Of a DNA stretch of 60,279 bases, positions 36,019 to 44,495 are shown piece after piece. Positions within the stretch are counted from its first letter, which is position 1. Every line of letters begins with the position of its first letter. The notes beneath the pieces were generated by a model that made no database searches, was not told the DNA's origin, and worked only from the letters and a program-made list of their open reading frames with translations. The stretch spans positions 1 through 60,279 of the forward strand of contig CALVEZ010000022.1 of NCBI GenBank assembly GCA_944326695.1, given 5' to 3'. A program made the position numbers and the translations under genes. This DNA is from Candidatus Bilophila faecipullorum. GTDB taxonomy: Bacteria > Desulfobacterota > Desulfovibrionia > Desulfovibrionales > Desulfovibrionaceae.

Positions 36019-36855
36019 TTAGATGTTCCATCCGGCATCGAAATCATCTTTCGATCCGACGCCCTGCGGCACTCCGGGAGCGCCGCGCCTCGGGACGGCG
36101 AACGCACCGTCGGGATTCGTCCGCGCCTTCTGCGGCGTCTGACGTTCGTTCTTGAAGCGGGTGATCAGCTCGGCGACGGCGTGCGGATCACGCCCGTGCA
36201 GGAACACATCCATGAGTGGCGCAGCCTCGGCATAGGGCTTGTGCTCAATCCACGCCCGCATGTCCGCCTGAAAGCGTTCGTTGTCCGCCTTGCTGCGGGA
36301 TGCCTCAAAAAGATCGGGATGGGCCTGCCGGACGACCGTCACGAAATGCCGGTTCGCGGCCTCCACCATGCCCGCCTGCCGCTCTGCGGCCACGGCCTCC
36401 CGCTCGCGCCGGGCCATGAAGAGTTCCGCCCGATCCATCGCGTTGTCAGCGCCGTATTCCGCCAGCCGCCTGCGAAGCGTGTCGCCCTCCGGGGAATCCT
36501 CGCGGGCGATGGCGGCCGCCTCCGGCGAAAGCTGTTCCAGTTCCGCGAATTCCGCCCGGATCGCCTCGGGTATCTCGACCGTCTTCGGCGGCTGCGGCTC
36601 CTCGTGCGGCTGCGGTACGGGCGCGGCAGGCGCGGCGGGCTGTGCCGACAGGGGCGGCTCTTCCGGCTGCGGCGCGGCCTGTCCTGCGGAGGGCTCCTCA
36701 GGGCCCGGAGGCGTGTCCTCCACGGCTACCTGTTCAGACTCCTGTTCCGGCTGCCCGGCGGCCTGCCCCGGCTCGTCGTCGAAACCGGCGGCAAAGGCGT
36801 CCGTACCTTCCTGATCCATCAGTTCCCCATTCTGGTCTTCCTGCATGGCATTCAC
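36019..36855 (-). CDS. scaffolding protein
   Basis: 278 residues, acidic and proline-rich at the N-terminus (PEQESEQVAVEDTPPGPEEP), helical from about 95 (AEFAELEQLSPEAAAIARED, then EYGADNAMDRAELF) and with a basic C-terminus (TRFKNERQTPQKARTNPDGA). Size, composition and position between portal and capsid genes identify it as the capsid assembly scaffold. Residues 95-146 are closely matched by residues 153-204 of the plus-strand moron at 40499-41164 (about 33 of 51 identical by eye). Confidence 0.85.
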   Translation of the reverse strand: MNAMQEDQNGELMDQEGTDAFAAGFDDEPGQAAGQPEQESEQVAVEDTPPGPEEPSAGQAAPQPEEPPLSAQPAAPAAPVPQPHEEPQPPKTVEIPEAIRAEFAELEQLSPEAAAIAREDSPEGDTLRRRLAEYGADNAMDRAELFMARREREAVAAERQAGMVEAANRHFVTVVRQAHPDLFEASRSKADNERFQADMRAWIEHKPYAEAAPLMDVFLHGRDPHAVAELITRFKNERQTPQKARTNPDGAFAVPRRGAPGVPQGVGSKDDFDAGWNI

Positions 36856-37061
36856 TCTTTCGGCCTGATTTTATTGATGATGGAGCGCAGTTCCGCGATG
36901 GCTCCCTGCGCCTTTCTGATAGCTGCCTCGTCCGACGCGGCCTCCAGCACCTGGCGCTGCTCCTCGATTTCCTCTTCAAGGAGTTCCTCCAGCGCGAGGA
37001 AAACCCCTGTCCCGAATGCCGCCCGGATTTCGAGCACGGCCCTGCTCTGTTGCTTCATCAT
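36852..37061 (-). CDS. small helical protein between portal and scaffold
   Basis: 69 residues, predicted to be a helical hairpin (FLALEELLEEEIEEQRQVLE). ATGA overlaps with both neighbours show tight translational coupling to portal and scaffold. Function unknown; a portal- or scaffold-associated factor is plausible. Confidence 0.65.
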   Translation of the reverse strand: MMKQQSRAVLEIRAAFGTGVFLALEELLEEEIEEQRQVLEAASDEAAIRKAQGAIAELRSIINKIRPKE

Positions 37062-39223
37062 GCGAGTGCCCCTTCCGTCGGCTCTTCAGCCTGCGCCGCC
37101 TGCCGTTGCGACTGCGCCAGCGCCAGCACGATCTGTTGCTGCACCTGCTCCGGAGAAAGCCCCTGCCTGCCCAGCTCGGCGGTCAGGGCCTGCACGTTGG
37201 CCTCGGCCTGCGCCAGCGCCTGCATGAGCATCTGCTGACGCTGATGTTCCTGCGCTTCCTTCTCGGTTCGCAGGATGCGCTCGGCGGGCAGGTCCGTTTG
37301 TTCAAGCGTCACTTTAAGGAGTTCGTCTTCCCTCATGCGGCTGGCGAACAGGGGATTCGCCATAAGCGAAATGATGCCGGGCACCTGTTGCGCCCTGACT
37401 TCCTTGGCGATGAGCGACTGCGAGCCCGTGGCGACGACCTCGTAGTCGCCCTTGATCTCCTCGCGCGGGTTCCACTGCATGTTGAAGCGGTACATGGCCC
37501 GGATGAAGGGCGCGGACACGTACTCGTCAAAGTCCTTCACCCGGTCCTTGAGCAGGATGTTCGACGCGCCCATGAGCATGGACAGGCCGGAAGCCGTTTC
37601 GCCCGCGCCGGATACGCGCCCGTCTCCGGCGTTGAAGCGCGGCGTGCTGATCTCGTCGGCGCACTCCTGCCAGAACTTCACCTGCGTCAGGTTCTCCTGA
37701 ATGCAGGACGGCACCACGGCGACGCTCAGGGCCTCGTTGATGGTCACACCAGCCTTGTCGAACAGCAGGACGCGGCTCGACGCGATGTCCAGCGGGTCCT
37801 CGCCCTCGGCCAATGCCTGCATGTTCACGCCGAACAGGGGACCGGAACTCCACGCCGTGTTGTCCTGCGCGGCGCGCACGGCGGCGTTGATGCCCGCCTG
37901 CGGGGAGCGCAGCCGGTAGGCGATGCCCTCGGGCCAGAAAGACGTGTCGTCGCGCTGATAAGGATAGAAAAAGAAAGGGATGTCCACGCCTTCAAGCGGA
38001 TTCACGGATGCCTTGATGATGCTGTCGCCAAGCATCCACACGCACGACGGGAACACGCGGCAGAGGTCGGCGTCCGCCACCTCGCATCCGGCATCCCGCA
38101 GTTCCTGCCCGGTGAGGTAGCCCCACCGCTCGTAGACGCGGAAGCGCCTGTCCATGACCGCGCCGAGGTTCCCATTGGCGTCATTCAGATTCCGCTTCCG
38201 GGACTCGTAGCCCGTCAACTCCGCGTCGCCGTTGTCGTGTTCCCTGAGGTAGCCCTCAATGGCCGCCGCATCGAAACCCGGGAACGTCATCAGGTCCCAC
38301 AAGTCCTTGTCCGTCTTGAGATGCACCTGCCAGACGTAGCGAAGCTGGCGCGGTTCCAGCGCGCCGGGATCGGGATAGACCTCCCAGACGGGGACGGACT
38401 CGTAATAGGGCCGGATTTCCTCGCCGATGACCTGTTCGTCCCAGACAAGCCTGCCGTGTGCATCGGAGACGGGACGCCGCTTCCTGAGCTCGCGGCGTTC
38501 GACCAGCGGTCCCTTGAGCACGCCCATCCCGAACAGGCACGAGGAGAAGATGACGGCCTTGCAATGCTGCTGCCACGACGGGCGGAATTCGCCGCCTACG
38601 GAGGACTCCTTGAGCTGGTCGTCGATAACCTGCTCCATCTTGTCGGCGCAGGCCTTGGCGATGCGAAGCTTCACCGTATCAAGGTCGATGCGCCGCATGG
38701 CCTCCTGCATGGCCATCTGCTGCATCTTCTGCATGGCAAGGTCGTCGGGAACCGCGTTCTGCGACTGCAAAAGCTGCATCTGTTCCGCCATGACTTCCTG
38801 CACGGCCTGCATGAACTCCGGGGACCGTTCGACAAGCTCACCCGGGATTTCCGGGTCCGGCGTGGGCTGGATGGCCCAATTCTTCGAGCGCGCCGGAAAA
38901 AGCAGGTCCATGAGCCGGGCCACCATCGTGTCCACCTTGTTGGTGGTCATCCGATAGTAGACCTGCGACCGCCTGGCCTTCTTCAGCCGTTCCATCACGT
39001 CGTCGGGGTACTGCCCCCGGTACTGCATGAGGTCTTCCAGCCACCGCTCCTCAATGAGCCTGCGGGCAGACTCGGCGGTCGAAAACTCGCGCCTGAGCTG
39101 CAAGGCCAGCGCGTTAAGCCGGGCGGACGCAGCAGCTCGGGCCTCGCGCTCCAGCTGTTCCGCGTCTTCATGCTCCATCGCGGCGTAAAAGTCGTTTTCG
39201 GCTTCAGGCGGTATCTGGCTCAT
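37058..39223 (-). CDS. portal protein
   Basis: 721 residues, the size of podovirus portals. Motifs: WLEDLMQYRGQYPDDVMERL, RRSQVYYRMTTNKVDTMVAR, then a stem/wing core (VPVWEVYPDPGALEPRQLRY, YQRDDTSFWPEGIAYRLRSP, PRFNAGDGRVSGAGETASGL) and a Gln-rich helical C-terminus that would form the barrel (QQQIVLALAQSQRQ). Forms the dodecameric DNA channel at one capsid vertex and docks the terminase. Confidence 0.88.
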   Translation of the reverse strand: MSQIPPEAENDFYAAMEHEDAEQLEREARAAASARLNALALQLRREFSTAESARRLIEERWLEDLMQYRGQYPDDVMERLKKARRSQVYYRMTTNKVDTMVARLMDLLFPARSKNWAIQPTPDPEIPGELVERSPEFMQAVQEVMAEQMQLLQSQNAVPDDLAMQKMQQMAMQEAMRRIDLDTVKLRIAKACADKMEQVIDDQLKESSVGGEFRPSWQQHCKAVIFSSCLFGMGVLKGPLVERRELRKRRPVSDAHGRLVWDEQVIGEEIRPYYESVPVWEVYPDPGALEPRQLRYVWQVHLKTDKDLWDLMTFPGFDAAAIEGYLREHDNGDAELTGYESRKRNLNDANGNLGAVMDRRFRVYERWGYLTGQELRDAGCEVADADLCRVFPSCVWMLGDSIIKASVNPLEGVDIPFFFYPYQRDDTSFWPEGIAYRLRSPQAGINAAVRAAQDNTAWSSGPLFGVNMQALAEGEDPLDIASSRVLLFDKAGVTINEALSVAVVPSCIQENLTQVKFWQECADEISTPRFNAGDGRVSGAGETASGLSMLMGASNILLKDRVKDFDEYVSAPFIRAMYRFNMQWNPREEIKGDYEVVATGSQSLIAKEVRAQQVPGIISLMANPLFASRMREDELLKVTLEQTDLPAERILRTEKEAQEHQRQQMLMQALAQAEANVQALTAELGRQGLSPEQVQQQIVLALAQSQRQAAQAEEPTEGALA

Positions 39224-39224
39224 T

Positions 39225-39500
39225 TCAGAACAGCCTCCCCACGGCGGCCCCGATGCAGCCGCCCAGACTGGAAATGACGGTCATGATGAAAACCAGCGTG
39301 GCCCGGCTCCCGGCCTGCTGCCCGCGTTCCCGCGCGCACGTCTCGGCCATGGTGGAGATATGGTCCTCCAGCTCCCGGATGCGCTTCCCGTGGTCGCGAA
39401 GCTGCGTGAGAATGGCGTCATCCAGCCGCTTGTTGAGCGCTTCGAGCAACGCTTCGATGCGGGAAAGCCGCGATTCGTGGTCAAGGGCCCGCTCTTGCAT
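39225..39500 (-). CDS. coiled-coil protein with C-terminal membrane segment
   Basis: 91 residues. N-terminal coiled coil (RLSRIEALLEALNKRLDDAI) and one membrane span near the C-terminus (ATLVFIMTVISSLGGCIGAA). Lies in the lysis cluster behind the holin candidate, with overlapping stop and start. It could be a second holin-like protein, an antiholin, or a spanin-related factor; the sequence alone does not decide. Confidence 0.6.
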   Translation of the reverse strand: MQERALDHESRLSRIEALLEALNKRLDDAILTQLRDHGKRIRELEDHISTMAETCARERGQQAGSRATLVFIMTVISSLGGCIGAAVGRLF

Positions 39501-39811
39501 CAGAACCCCACCCCCAGACCGAAGATGTCCGCCGCCACGCCGATAAGTTCCCTGAGTTCCGCCAGCGGCGACACGGCAAAATGGCGAGGAAAGAAAAAGT
39601 GAAGAAGAGTTACGGCGGCAAAGACGGCAAAGGCCGCGACAAGCACGTATTTGAGCAGATACTTCGGGCTGATCCTGCCCTTGGCAAAAGCCCTGGCCTC
39701 GGCCAGCTCTTTTTCAGCCTCAAGCTCGGCACGCCGCGCGCTATCAGTAAACAAACGCTCGGTCAGGGGCTTAAGGAAAGGGAGGAGCTTAGAGAAAAAA
39801 GAGAACATCAT
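39500..39811 (-). CDS. holin candidate
   Basis: 103 residues. Amphipathic N-terminus (MMFSFFSKLLPFLKPLTERL), charged helix, then a strong membrane span (YLLKYVLVAAFAVFAAVTLL). Its start overlaps the endolysin stop by four bases. A membrane protein directly after a SAR endolysin is usually the pinholin or holin that triggers release; only one clear span is seen, so the topology is open. Confidence 0.6.
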   Translation of the reverse strand: MMFSFFSKLLPFLKPLTERLFTDSARRAELEAEKELAEARAFAKGRISPKYLLKYVLVAAFAVFAAVTLLHFFFPRHFAVSPLAELRELIGVAADIFGLGVGF

Positions 39812-40332
39812 CGGCCCTCTCGCAGCCCTTGGAGGCAAAGCGCGGATTCCGCCTGCCGACGCCGCACAAGTCCGGGAAGCTCCTTCCCCTTGGCCGTCTT
39901 GTATATCTCGGCCATACGCGTGCAGGCGCGTTCCCACTCTCCAGCATTGGCGTACCGGGCCACGGATGACGTGCAAAAGCCATGCGGCCCTATGTTGTAG
40001 GCCATTGAGACGAAAGCCGCCCTGACCTTGTACGGCTGCTCGGCCAGCCCCCGCACGCAGCTCAGGACAGGCCCGGCGTGGGCATAGACGGCGGCATTCA
40101 GGGAGTCCACACACTGATCAAAAGTATATGCAGCTCCCGGCACCACATCTTTGGTGTCCCCAAAGCACTTGGTCCAGATACCAACCGGGTCCTGATAGGC
40201 TTCGGGCACATAGCCTTCAAAGTCCGCGATCGTATCCACGGACAGGGTGGCCGCCCCGACGCCGAGAAGCGCGACGAGCGCCGCGCTTGCGACAAGCTTT
40301 CCGGGTACCTTGCGGTATCTGATGCTTCCCAT
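39808..40332 (-). CDS. SAR endolysin, T4-lysozyme type (GH24)
   Basis: 174 residues. An N-terminal uncleaved signal-anchor (KLVASAALVALLGVGAATL) exports it; the catalytic triad follows the GH24 pattern E-8-D-5-T: E39, D48 and T54 in FEGYVPEAYQDPVGIWT. It degrades peptidoglycan once released from the membrane. The ATG has AGGAG ten bases upstream, but that site lies in the 3' arm of a perfect 10-bp hairpin (40340-40365), which could hide it from ribosomes. No other ATG near fits better. Confidence 0.9.
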   Translation of the reverse strand: MGSIRYRKVPGKLVASAALVALLGVGAATLSVDTIADFEGYVPEAYQDPVGIWTKCFGDTKDVVPGAAYTFDQCVDSLNAAVYAHAGPVLSCVRGLAEQPYKVRAAFVSMAYNIGPHGFCTSSVARYANAGEWERACTRMAEIYKTAKGKELPGLVRRRQAESALCLQGLREGR

Positions 40333-40339
40333 ACAAAAA

Positions 40340-40365
40340 ACGCTCCTGAGTTTGGTCAGGAGCGT
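40340..40365 (-). promoter_or_regulatory. hairpin over the endolysin RBS / terminator
   Basis: Perfect inverted repeat ACGCTCCTGA/TCAGGAGCGT with a six-base loop, followed on the minus strand by TTTTTT and then the endolysin ATG. It is an intrinsic terminator shape and also traps the AGGAG of the endolysin gene. Confidence 0.75.
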
Positions 40366-40390
40366 AGCACGGGGTTTTGAGCGTGTCAGA

Positions 40391-40434
40391 CTGGTGGGGG
40401 GCTGGCAGGGGGCTGGTGAGGGGCTGGTGGGGGG
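40391..40434 (-). repeat. short tandem repeats upstream of the lysis genes
   Basis: Four imperfect copies of an 11-bp unit, CCACCAGCCCC on the minus strand, in the leader of the endolysin gene. No role is evident. Confidence 0.7.
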
Positions 40435-40498
40435 TTGACAACTTTTTCTGCTAACTGAAAAATAGACTTATTTCTAAAGAACCACCAGGAGAGGGGAT

Positions 40499-41164
40499 AT
40501 GTCCGGATTAGGAAGAGTTCTAGCCTGTGTAGTCGTGGTGATAGCCCTCCATGTTTTGAAATATCTTTTTATTGATATACCAATGGGATGGAAACATGGA
40601 GGAGGCGCCATTCCTATGGCGATCTTCGTAGGCATATGTGCAGGGTGTGTCATTAAGACATGGAAAAGACTAGAAAAAAAAGAGAGCAACCCAGCCAAAC
40701 AGGTTTCTAACACAGAATCATCACAAGATATTTTCTATATTCCACCAGAACAGGCTATTAAATGCCCTGAATGTGGAAGGGATATTCTCAAGTCGAGCTC
40801 ATATTGCCATTATTGTAAGTCCTTTATATCTAAAGATTATGTTAATGGCTGTAAGCAGCCTCCCCCAAATACAGTGGAAAATATTAACGCGGCTGTAACA
40901 ATAGTCGATAATCAAAAAAAACAAAATGTTGTGCCTTTAAATCCCAATGCGCTTATTGGGGAAGAAATTTTGGAAGAATTTAAAGAGCTTGTCGATTTAT
41001 CTCCCCGTGCAGCAGCTATGGCTCTCGAAGACTCCCCCGATGGGGCCTGCATACGAAGCAGACTTGCCATATACGGAGCCGATAGTGCGATGGACCGTGC
41101 CGACTTGATCTTGATACTCAGAATTCTGACCGAGAAAGACTCTCACGCCACACCTGCAACCTGA
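40499..41164 (+). CDS. membrane/zinc-ribbon moron carrying a scaffold-like segment
   Basis: 221 residues, AT-rich, on the opposite strand to all neighbours. Two membrane spans (about 7-26 and 37-53), a zinc ribbon with C89/C92 and C103/C106 (CPECGRD, YCHYC), a linker, and at 153-204 a segment (EEFKELVDLSPRAAAMALED, then IYGADSAMDRADL) that closely matches residues 95-146 of this phage's scaffolding protein. A good RBS (AGGAGAGG) precedes the ATG, and TTGACA at 40435 could be a -35 element. Its 3' end overlaps the convergent HTH gene by 47 bases. It may act on capsid assembly of related phages, or the segment may be a recombination relic. Confidence 0.8.
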   Translation: MSGLGRVLACVVVVIALHVLKYLFIDIPMGWKHGGGAIPMAIFVGICAGCVIKTWKRLEKKESNPAKQVSNTESSQDIFYIPPEQAIKCPECGRDILKSSSYCHYCKSFISKDYVNGCKQPPPNTVENINAAVTIVDNQKKQNVVPLNPNALIGEEILEEFKELVDLSPRAAAMALEDSPDGACIRSRLAIYGADSAMDRADLILILRILTEKDSHATPAT

Positions 41165-41336
41165 CCGCCTCCGCGCTGTACCGCATCCTTCTCCCCTCTC
41201 CTTCCACGGCTATGGGTGCACCCTGCCGCACCCATAGCTTGATCTGTCTCTCTCCCACCCCGAAGGCTTCCTTGATCTCCGCAAGGCTGCGTAAAATCTT
41301 CGGCGCGTAGACGACCACGACTTCCCGTTCCGCCAT
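41118..41336 (-). CDS. small HTH DNA-binding protein
   Basis: 72 residues. SLAEIKEAFGVGERQIKLWV followed by GAPIAVEGEGRRMRYSAEA fits a MerR/Nu1-like winged helix-turn-helix with the beta wing. Nu1-like proteins serve in DNA packaging, others in regulation. It follows the terminase cluster, so either is possible. The ATG is two bases beyond the previous stop. Confidence 0.65.
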   Translation of the reverse strand: MAEREVVVVYAPKILRSLAEIKEAFGVGERQIKLWVRQGAPIAVEGEGRRMRYSAEAVRLQVWRESLSRSEF

Positions 41337-41337
41337 T

Positions 41338-41985
41338 TCAGTACCCTCCGAGCCTGTCCGCCGGGCCAGGGTGTTCCCTCGCTTCCCCGCGCCGTTGGTT
41401 CAAGCCCATCTCGGCCACAGCCCACAGCAGCGCCGCAGCTCCGGGGTAATCCGTCATCCGCCGGTCCACGTCCTCGCTCCCAAGCCGTTGCGTCTCGGAC
41501 GCCGCCGTGCAGTCCGGCCCGAAAAACAGCGTCTTCTCCCCCACGATCCGCTGTTGCAGGAGGCCGAGATAGAAAGGTAGTATCCGCTCCCCGCTCCCGT
41601 TCCACGCCTGCGGGTCGGTCATCCGTATCCTCCGGCGGCGTTCCCGGCGCAGGTCGTCGTTGGCCGCGTCAAGGAAGACCACGCGGCGGTCGTCCCCCGG
41701 CGTAATGACGCACGACGCCGACCAGTCATCGTAGAGCCTGACCGCCATGTCCACGAGGTCGGCCACGTCGCCCGAGCGGTACTCGCTGAGCACATGGACG
41801 TGGTTACGGACGTTCAGCACGGCGGGCCGCCCGCGTATCTCCCCGAGCACGATGACGCAGCCCCGGGCCATGCCGTGCGGCCATGCCAGCGCCGCGACGA
41901 TGCGCGAGAACTGCCGCCCGGTACGGTTTTCCAGAAAGAAGGTTTCCCGCGTCATGGCGTCGCGCAGGATGCGGATGTACGGCAT
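41338..41985 (-). CDS. conserved protein downstream of terminase
   Basis: 215 residues from the ATG at 41985, directly after the terminase stop. N-terminus MPYIRILRDAMTRETFFLEN, with a conserved-looking core (AALAWPHGMARGCVIVLGEI, NVRNHVHVLSEY). No catalytic motif recognised. Its position suggests a role with packaging or head completion. Confidence 0.65.
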   Translation of the reverse strand: MPYIRILRDAMTRETFFLENRTGRQFSRIVAALAWPHGMARGCVIVLGEIRGRPAVLNVRNHVHVLSEYRSGDVADLVDMAVRLYDDWSASCVITPGDDRRVVFLDAANDDLRRERRRRIRMTDPQAWNGSGERILPFYLGLLQQRIVGEKTLFFGPDCTAASETQRLGSEDVDRRMTDYPGAAALLWAVAEMGLNQRRGEAREHPGPADRLGGY

Positions 41986-41986
41986 G

Positions 41987-43372
41987 TCAGCTCCAGTCGG
42001 CCCCGGCAATGAGGTTCCCGCCGGGGGATAGCAGTTCGGAAAGAGCGTCACAGGTTGGATCGACCTGATCATCATGCTCATGGGTCATGGCCGGGCTGAA
42101 CGCCGCCAGTTCCCCGATGTAGGCGTTCGCCCACGGCGCGCTCTCCGGCACGAAAAGACGCCCTGCCCGGATGTACGGGAGGACGTCATTGACGCGGGAT
42201 ACCTTGTCGCGGTCCCGTTGTATGGGGATGACCGGAATGTCCGTCTCCCGGCGCAAGGTCTGGATGAGTCCCGTGCCGGACACCTTGTCCTCGACGAAGA
42301 AACCGGCGAAGCGCACGGGATTGGTGATGCGGTTGGGACGATGCCGCTCATAGAAGGCCTTCGCCGCGCTGATGAGGTCCGGGGCCTCCAGCCTGTCGCG
42401 CATGAGGTCGAGGATGTAGACGTTCCGCCCGTCCGCCCCGGCAAGGATGAAGACCGTGAAGTCGTTGTGCTGGCCCGTCTTCTGGGCCGTGTCCGCGAAT
42501 ATCCCCACGGTCGTGATGCCCCCCGGCCTCGCCTCAAAGCGCCGTATCCAGTCCGTCTTGATCATCGCCCCGCCGGGAGGCGTGGGAGCCTGCATGTACT
42601 GCGCGGAAAAGGCGAAGGGGTCGAGTGTTTTCAAACGTTCCATCGCCCCGTGGTCGAAGGTCTCGGGCCAGAGCATCGCCCCGTCGTCGTCCACCACGGG
42701 AATGGAGAGGATACGCCACTGGTCGCCCTCGGTCGCCCGCACATAGCCCACGAGGTCTTTTTCATGCAGCCGCTGCATGATGAGCAGGATGGGCGTGTGC
42801 GCGGCGTTTCGGCGCGAGTACAGGGCTTGCGAGTACCACAGGTTGCACTTCTCGCGGCGCACGGTCAGCGCGTCCAGCGCCTGAATGGGGTCGTCGATGA
42901 GGATGCCGCCGCCGAACTCCGGCCGCTTCTTGCCCGCCCCGAAGCCCGTCAGGGCCCCCTCCGCACCCACGCCGTACACGGCCCCGCCCGCCGTGGTACG
43001 GAAGTAATCCTGCCGCCCCTTCCCGGGCTGCACGCCGACGTAGGGAGCGATGCGTCGATACCAGTCCGAGGCGCAGCACTCCTTGATTGCCAGCGTCTGG
43101 GCAATGGCGAGGGTGGCGGAACTGGCGGTGTATATCCACTCTGAATCAGGGAAGCACATCAGGCCCCATGCCACAAGGTCACGGGCGATGTAGGTCTTGC
43201 CGTGGCGCGGCGGGATGCAGATGGCGAGGTTCCGGGCCCCTCCGGGCAAGGTGCCGGACACCCACCGGGTCACGGCCTGAAAAATACGACGGTGAAACGG
43301 GCGCACAACGCGGGGCTGGCGCGTCAGAATGCCGTGGGCGACAAAGAACTCCTCAAGCGTTGGGAGCTTCAC
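41987..43372 (-). CDS. terL: terminase large subunit
   Basis: 461 residues from the GTG at 43372 (AGGA five to nine bases upstream); the longer upstream frame overlaps the small subunit and is not needed. Walker A NLAICIPPRHGKT, Walker B-like GGGILIDDP, then an RNase H-type nuclease with IFADTAQKTGQHNDFTVFIL, FFVEDKVSGTGLI and a final acidic MTHEHDDQVDPTCDAL. The ATP-driven motor that packages DNA through the portal and cuts it. Confidence 0.92.
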   Translation of the reverse strand: MKLPTLEEFFVAHGILTRQPRVVRPFHRRIFQAVTRWVSGTLPGGARNLAICIPPRHGKTYIARDLVAWGLMCFPDSEWIYTASSATLAIAQTLAIKECCASDWYRRIAPYVGVQPGKGRQDYFRTTAGGAVYGVGAEGALTGFGAGKKRPEFGGGILIDDPIQALDALTVRREKCNLWYSQALYSRRNAAHTPILLIMQRLHEKDLVGYVRATEGDQWRILSIPVVDDDGAMLWPETFDHGAMERLKTLDPFAFSAQYMQAPTPPGGAMIKTDWIRRFEARPGGITTVGIFADTAQKTGQHNDFTVFILAGADGRNVYILDLMRDRLEAPDLISAAKAFYERHRPNRITNPVRFAGFFVEDKVSGTGLIQTLRRETDIPVIPIQRDRDKVSRVNDVLPYIRAGRLFVPESAPWANAYIGELAAFSPAMTHEHDDQVDPTCDALSELLSPGGNLIAGADWS

Positions 43373-43895
43373 GGCGTTCCTGCTCCAGAATTTCGTTGAG
43401 CGCGTCACGCGGACTGAGCGCCGAAGCCCCCGCAAGGGCTGCCGCCTGCGCGCTGGCCTGCTGGCTGACGTTCACCGTGGTTCCCCGCTCCTGCTGCGGG
43501 GCGAGGTTCCGGCGGCCACGGGTCATGGTTTCCCACTCTTCGGGGAGTTCGACCTTGGAGAGTACGGCATGGGCCTTGAGTATGAGGGCCTTGTCGAATT
43601 GGGCAAAGAGATGGTCGGCTTCAAGACGTTCGCGCACCACATCGTCGATCGTGGCGCGAAAAGTTGTGGGCAGGTCACAACTTTCCCGCTCAACTTCGTA
43701 TAGCGCCTTAATCGCACTGATCTTTTTCTCCACAACCCCACAACTTTTTCCCTGCTTCCAATCTTCTTTACGGGCGCGCTTCGATGCGGCCTGCTGTGAT
43801 ACGCCGAAACGTCTGGCGACTTCCCCCAGCGACACACCCCGGACTTCATATTCCGCGCGCGCCTGCTCCCACTGTTCAGGCGTCAACCGGGCCAT
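43353..43895 (-). CDS. terminase small subunit-like HTH protein
   Basis: 180 residues from the ATG at 43895 (GAGGTGGGGC upstream; an ATG at 43907 is the alternative). N-terminal helix-turn-helix VSLGEVARRFGVSQQAASKR, then long helices and a flexible Ala/Gln-rich C-terminus ending ILEQERREAPNA. Position just before terL with a 20-base overlap supports the small terminase, which recognises the packaging site. Confidence 0.75.
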   Translation of the reverse strand: MARLTPEQWEQARAEYEVRGVSLGEVARRFGVSQQAASKRARKEDWKQGKSCGVVEKKISAIKALYEVERESCDLPTTFRATIDDVVRERLEADHLFAQFDKALILKAHAVLSKVELPEEWETMTRGRRNLAPQQERGTTVNVSQQASAQAAALAGASALSPRDALNEILEQERREAPNA

Positions 43896-44208
43896 GCCCC
43901 ACCTCATGCTCTCCGTTCGCCGCGCGGATGGACGTAGTGATCAGATCAAGAAGTTCCTGATACATGCGCTCGCACGTCTCCTTTTCCACGGCCTGCACGA
44001 CCTCCTGATACTCCTCGCCGATAACGCCGAGCGCGTGGTATTTGCCCTCCGCAAAGACGGGATGCTTTCGCCGCGCTTCTGATACGCGCCGGGCAATGGC
44101 CTCAAGAAGCCTGTGCCCTGCCGCCGCGCTTCCATTCCCGATGATCACTTCCATTTCAAGCTGATTCACACTATCCCCCACAGGCGTCCATTCCGCCGCG
44201 CCCGTCAC
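43876..44208 (-). CDS. MazG-like small phage protein
   Basis: 110 residues using the GTG at 44208, whose GTGA overlaps the previous stop; ATG at 44154 is an alternative. The core AIARRVSEARRKHPVFAEGK, then GVIGEEYQEVVQAVEKET resembles an all-alpha MazG-type fold found in many small phage proteins. A nucleotide pyrophosphohydrolase role is possible, though the full EExxE/ExxD metal pattern is not convincing. Confidence 0.6.
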   Translation of the reverse strand: MTGAAEWTPVGDSVNQLEMEVIIGNGSAAAGHRLLEAIARRVSEARRKHPVFAEGKYHALGVIGEEYQEVVQAVEKETCERMYQELLDLITTSIRAANGEHEVGHGPVDA

Positions 44209-44495
44209 ATGTCCACCGCCGGGGCCGGACCATCCCAAATCCCCTTCCCTCCGGCCCGGCGCTCGTCCACATCAATGCCCTTCTCCACCTTCAGCCGCTT
44301 CAGCCTGTAGATCAGCATCCCCACGCCGCTTACCGTCCGCCTCCTGGGGCCGTAGATCGCTATCCGCTTCGGGGCCACGCCCCACACATACGCCTGTACG
44401 TCAATCGCCCGGTGCAGCGTCGCCGTGGCCTTTGCCAGCATATCAAGCCTGCCCCCGGTGATGGGGACGACCACCTCGGCTATCCGTTCTCTCAT
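44205..44495 (-). CDS. small basic protein of unknown function
   Basis: 96 residues, basic (APKRIAIYGPRRRTVSGVGM, then LKRLKVEKGIDVDERR). No family recognised. ATGA overlap with the VRR-NUC gene upstream and GTGA with the gene downstream place it in the early operon. Confidence 0.6.
   Translation of the reverse strand: MRERIAEVVVPITGGRLDMLAKATATLHRAIDVQAYVWGVAPKRIAIYGPRRRTVSGVGMLIYRLKRLKVEKGIDVDERRAGGKGIWDGPAPAVDM

Noticed and set aside
36641..37238. Plus-strand frames over the scaffold and portal genes
   Set aside because: Pro/Ala/Arg-rich shadows of minus-strand genes without start signals.
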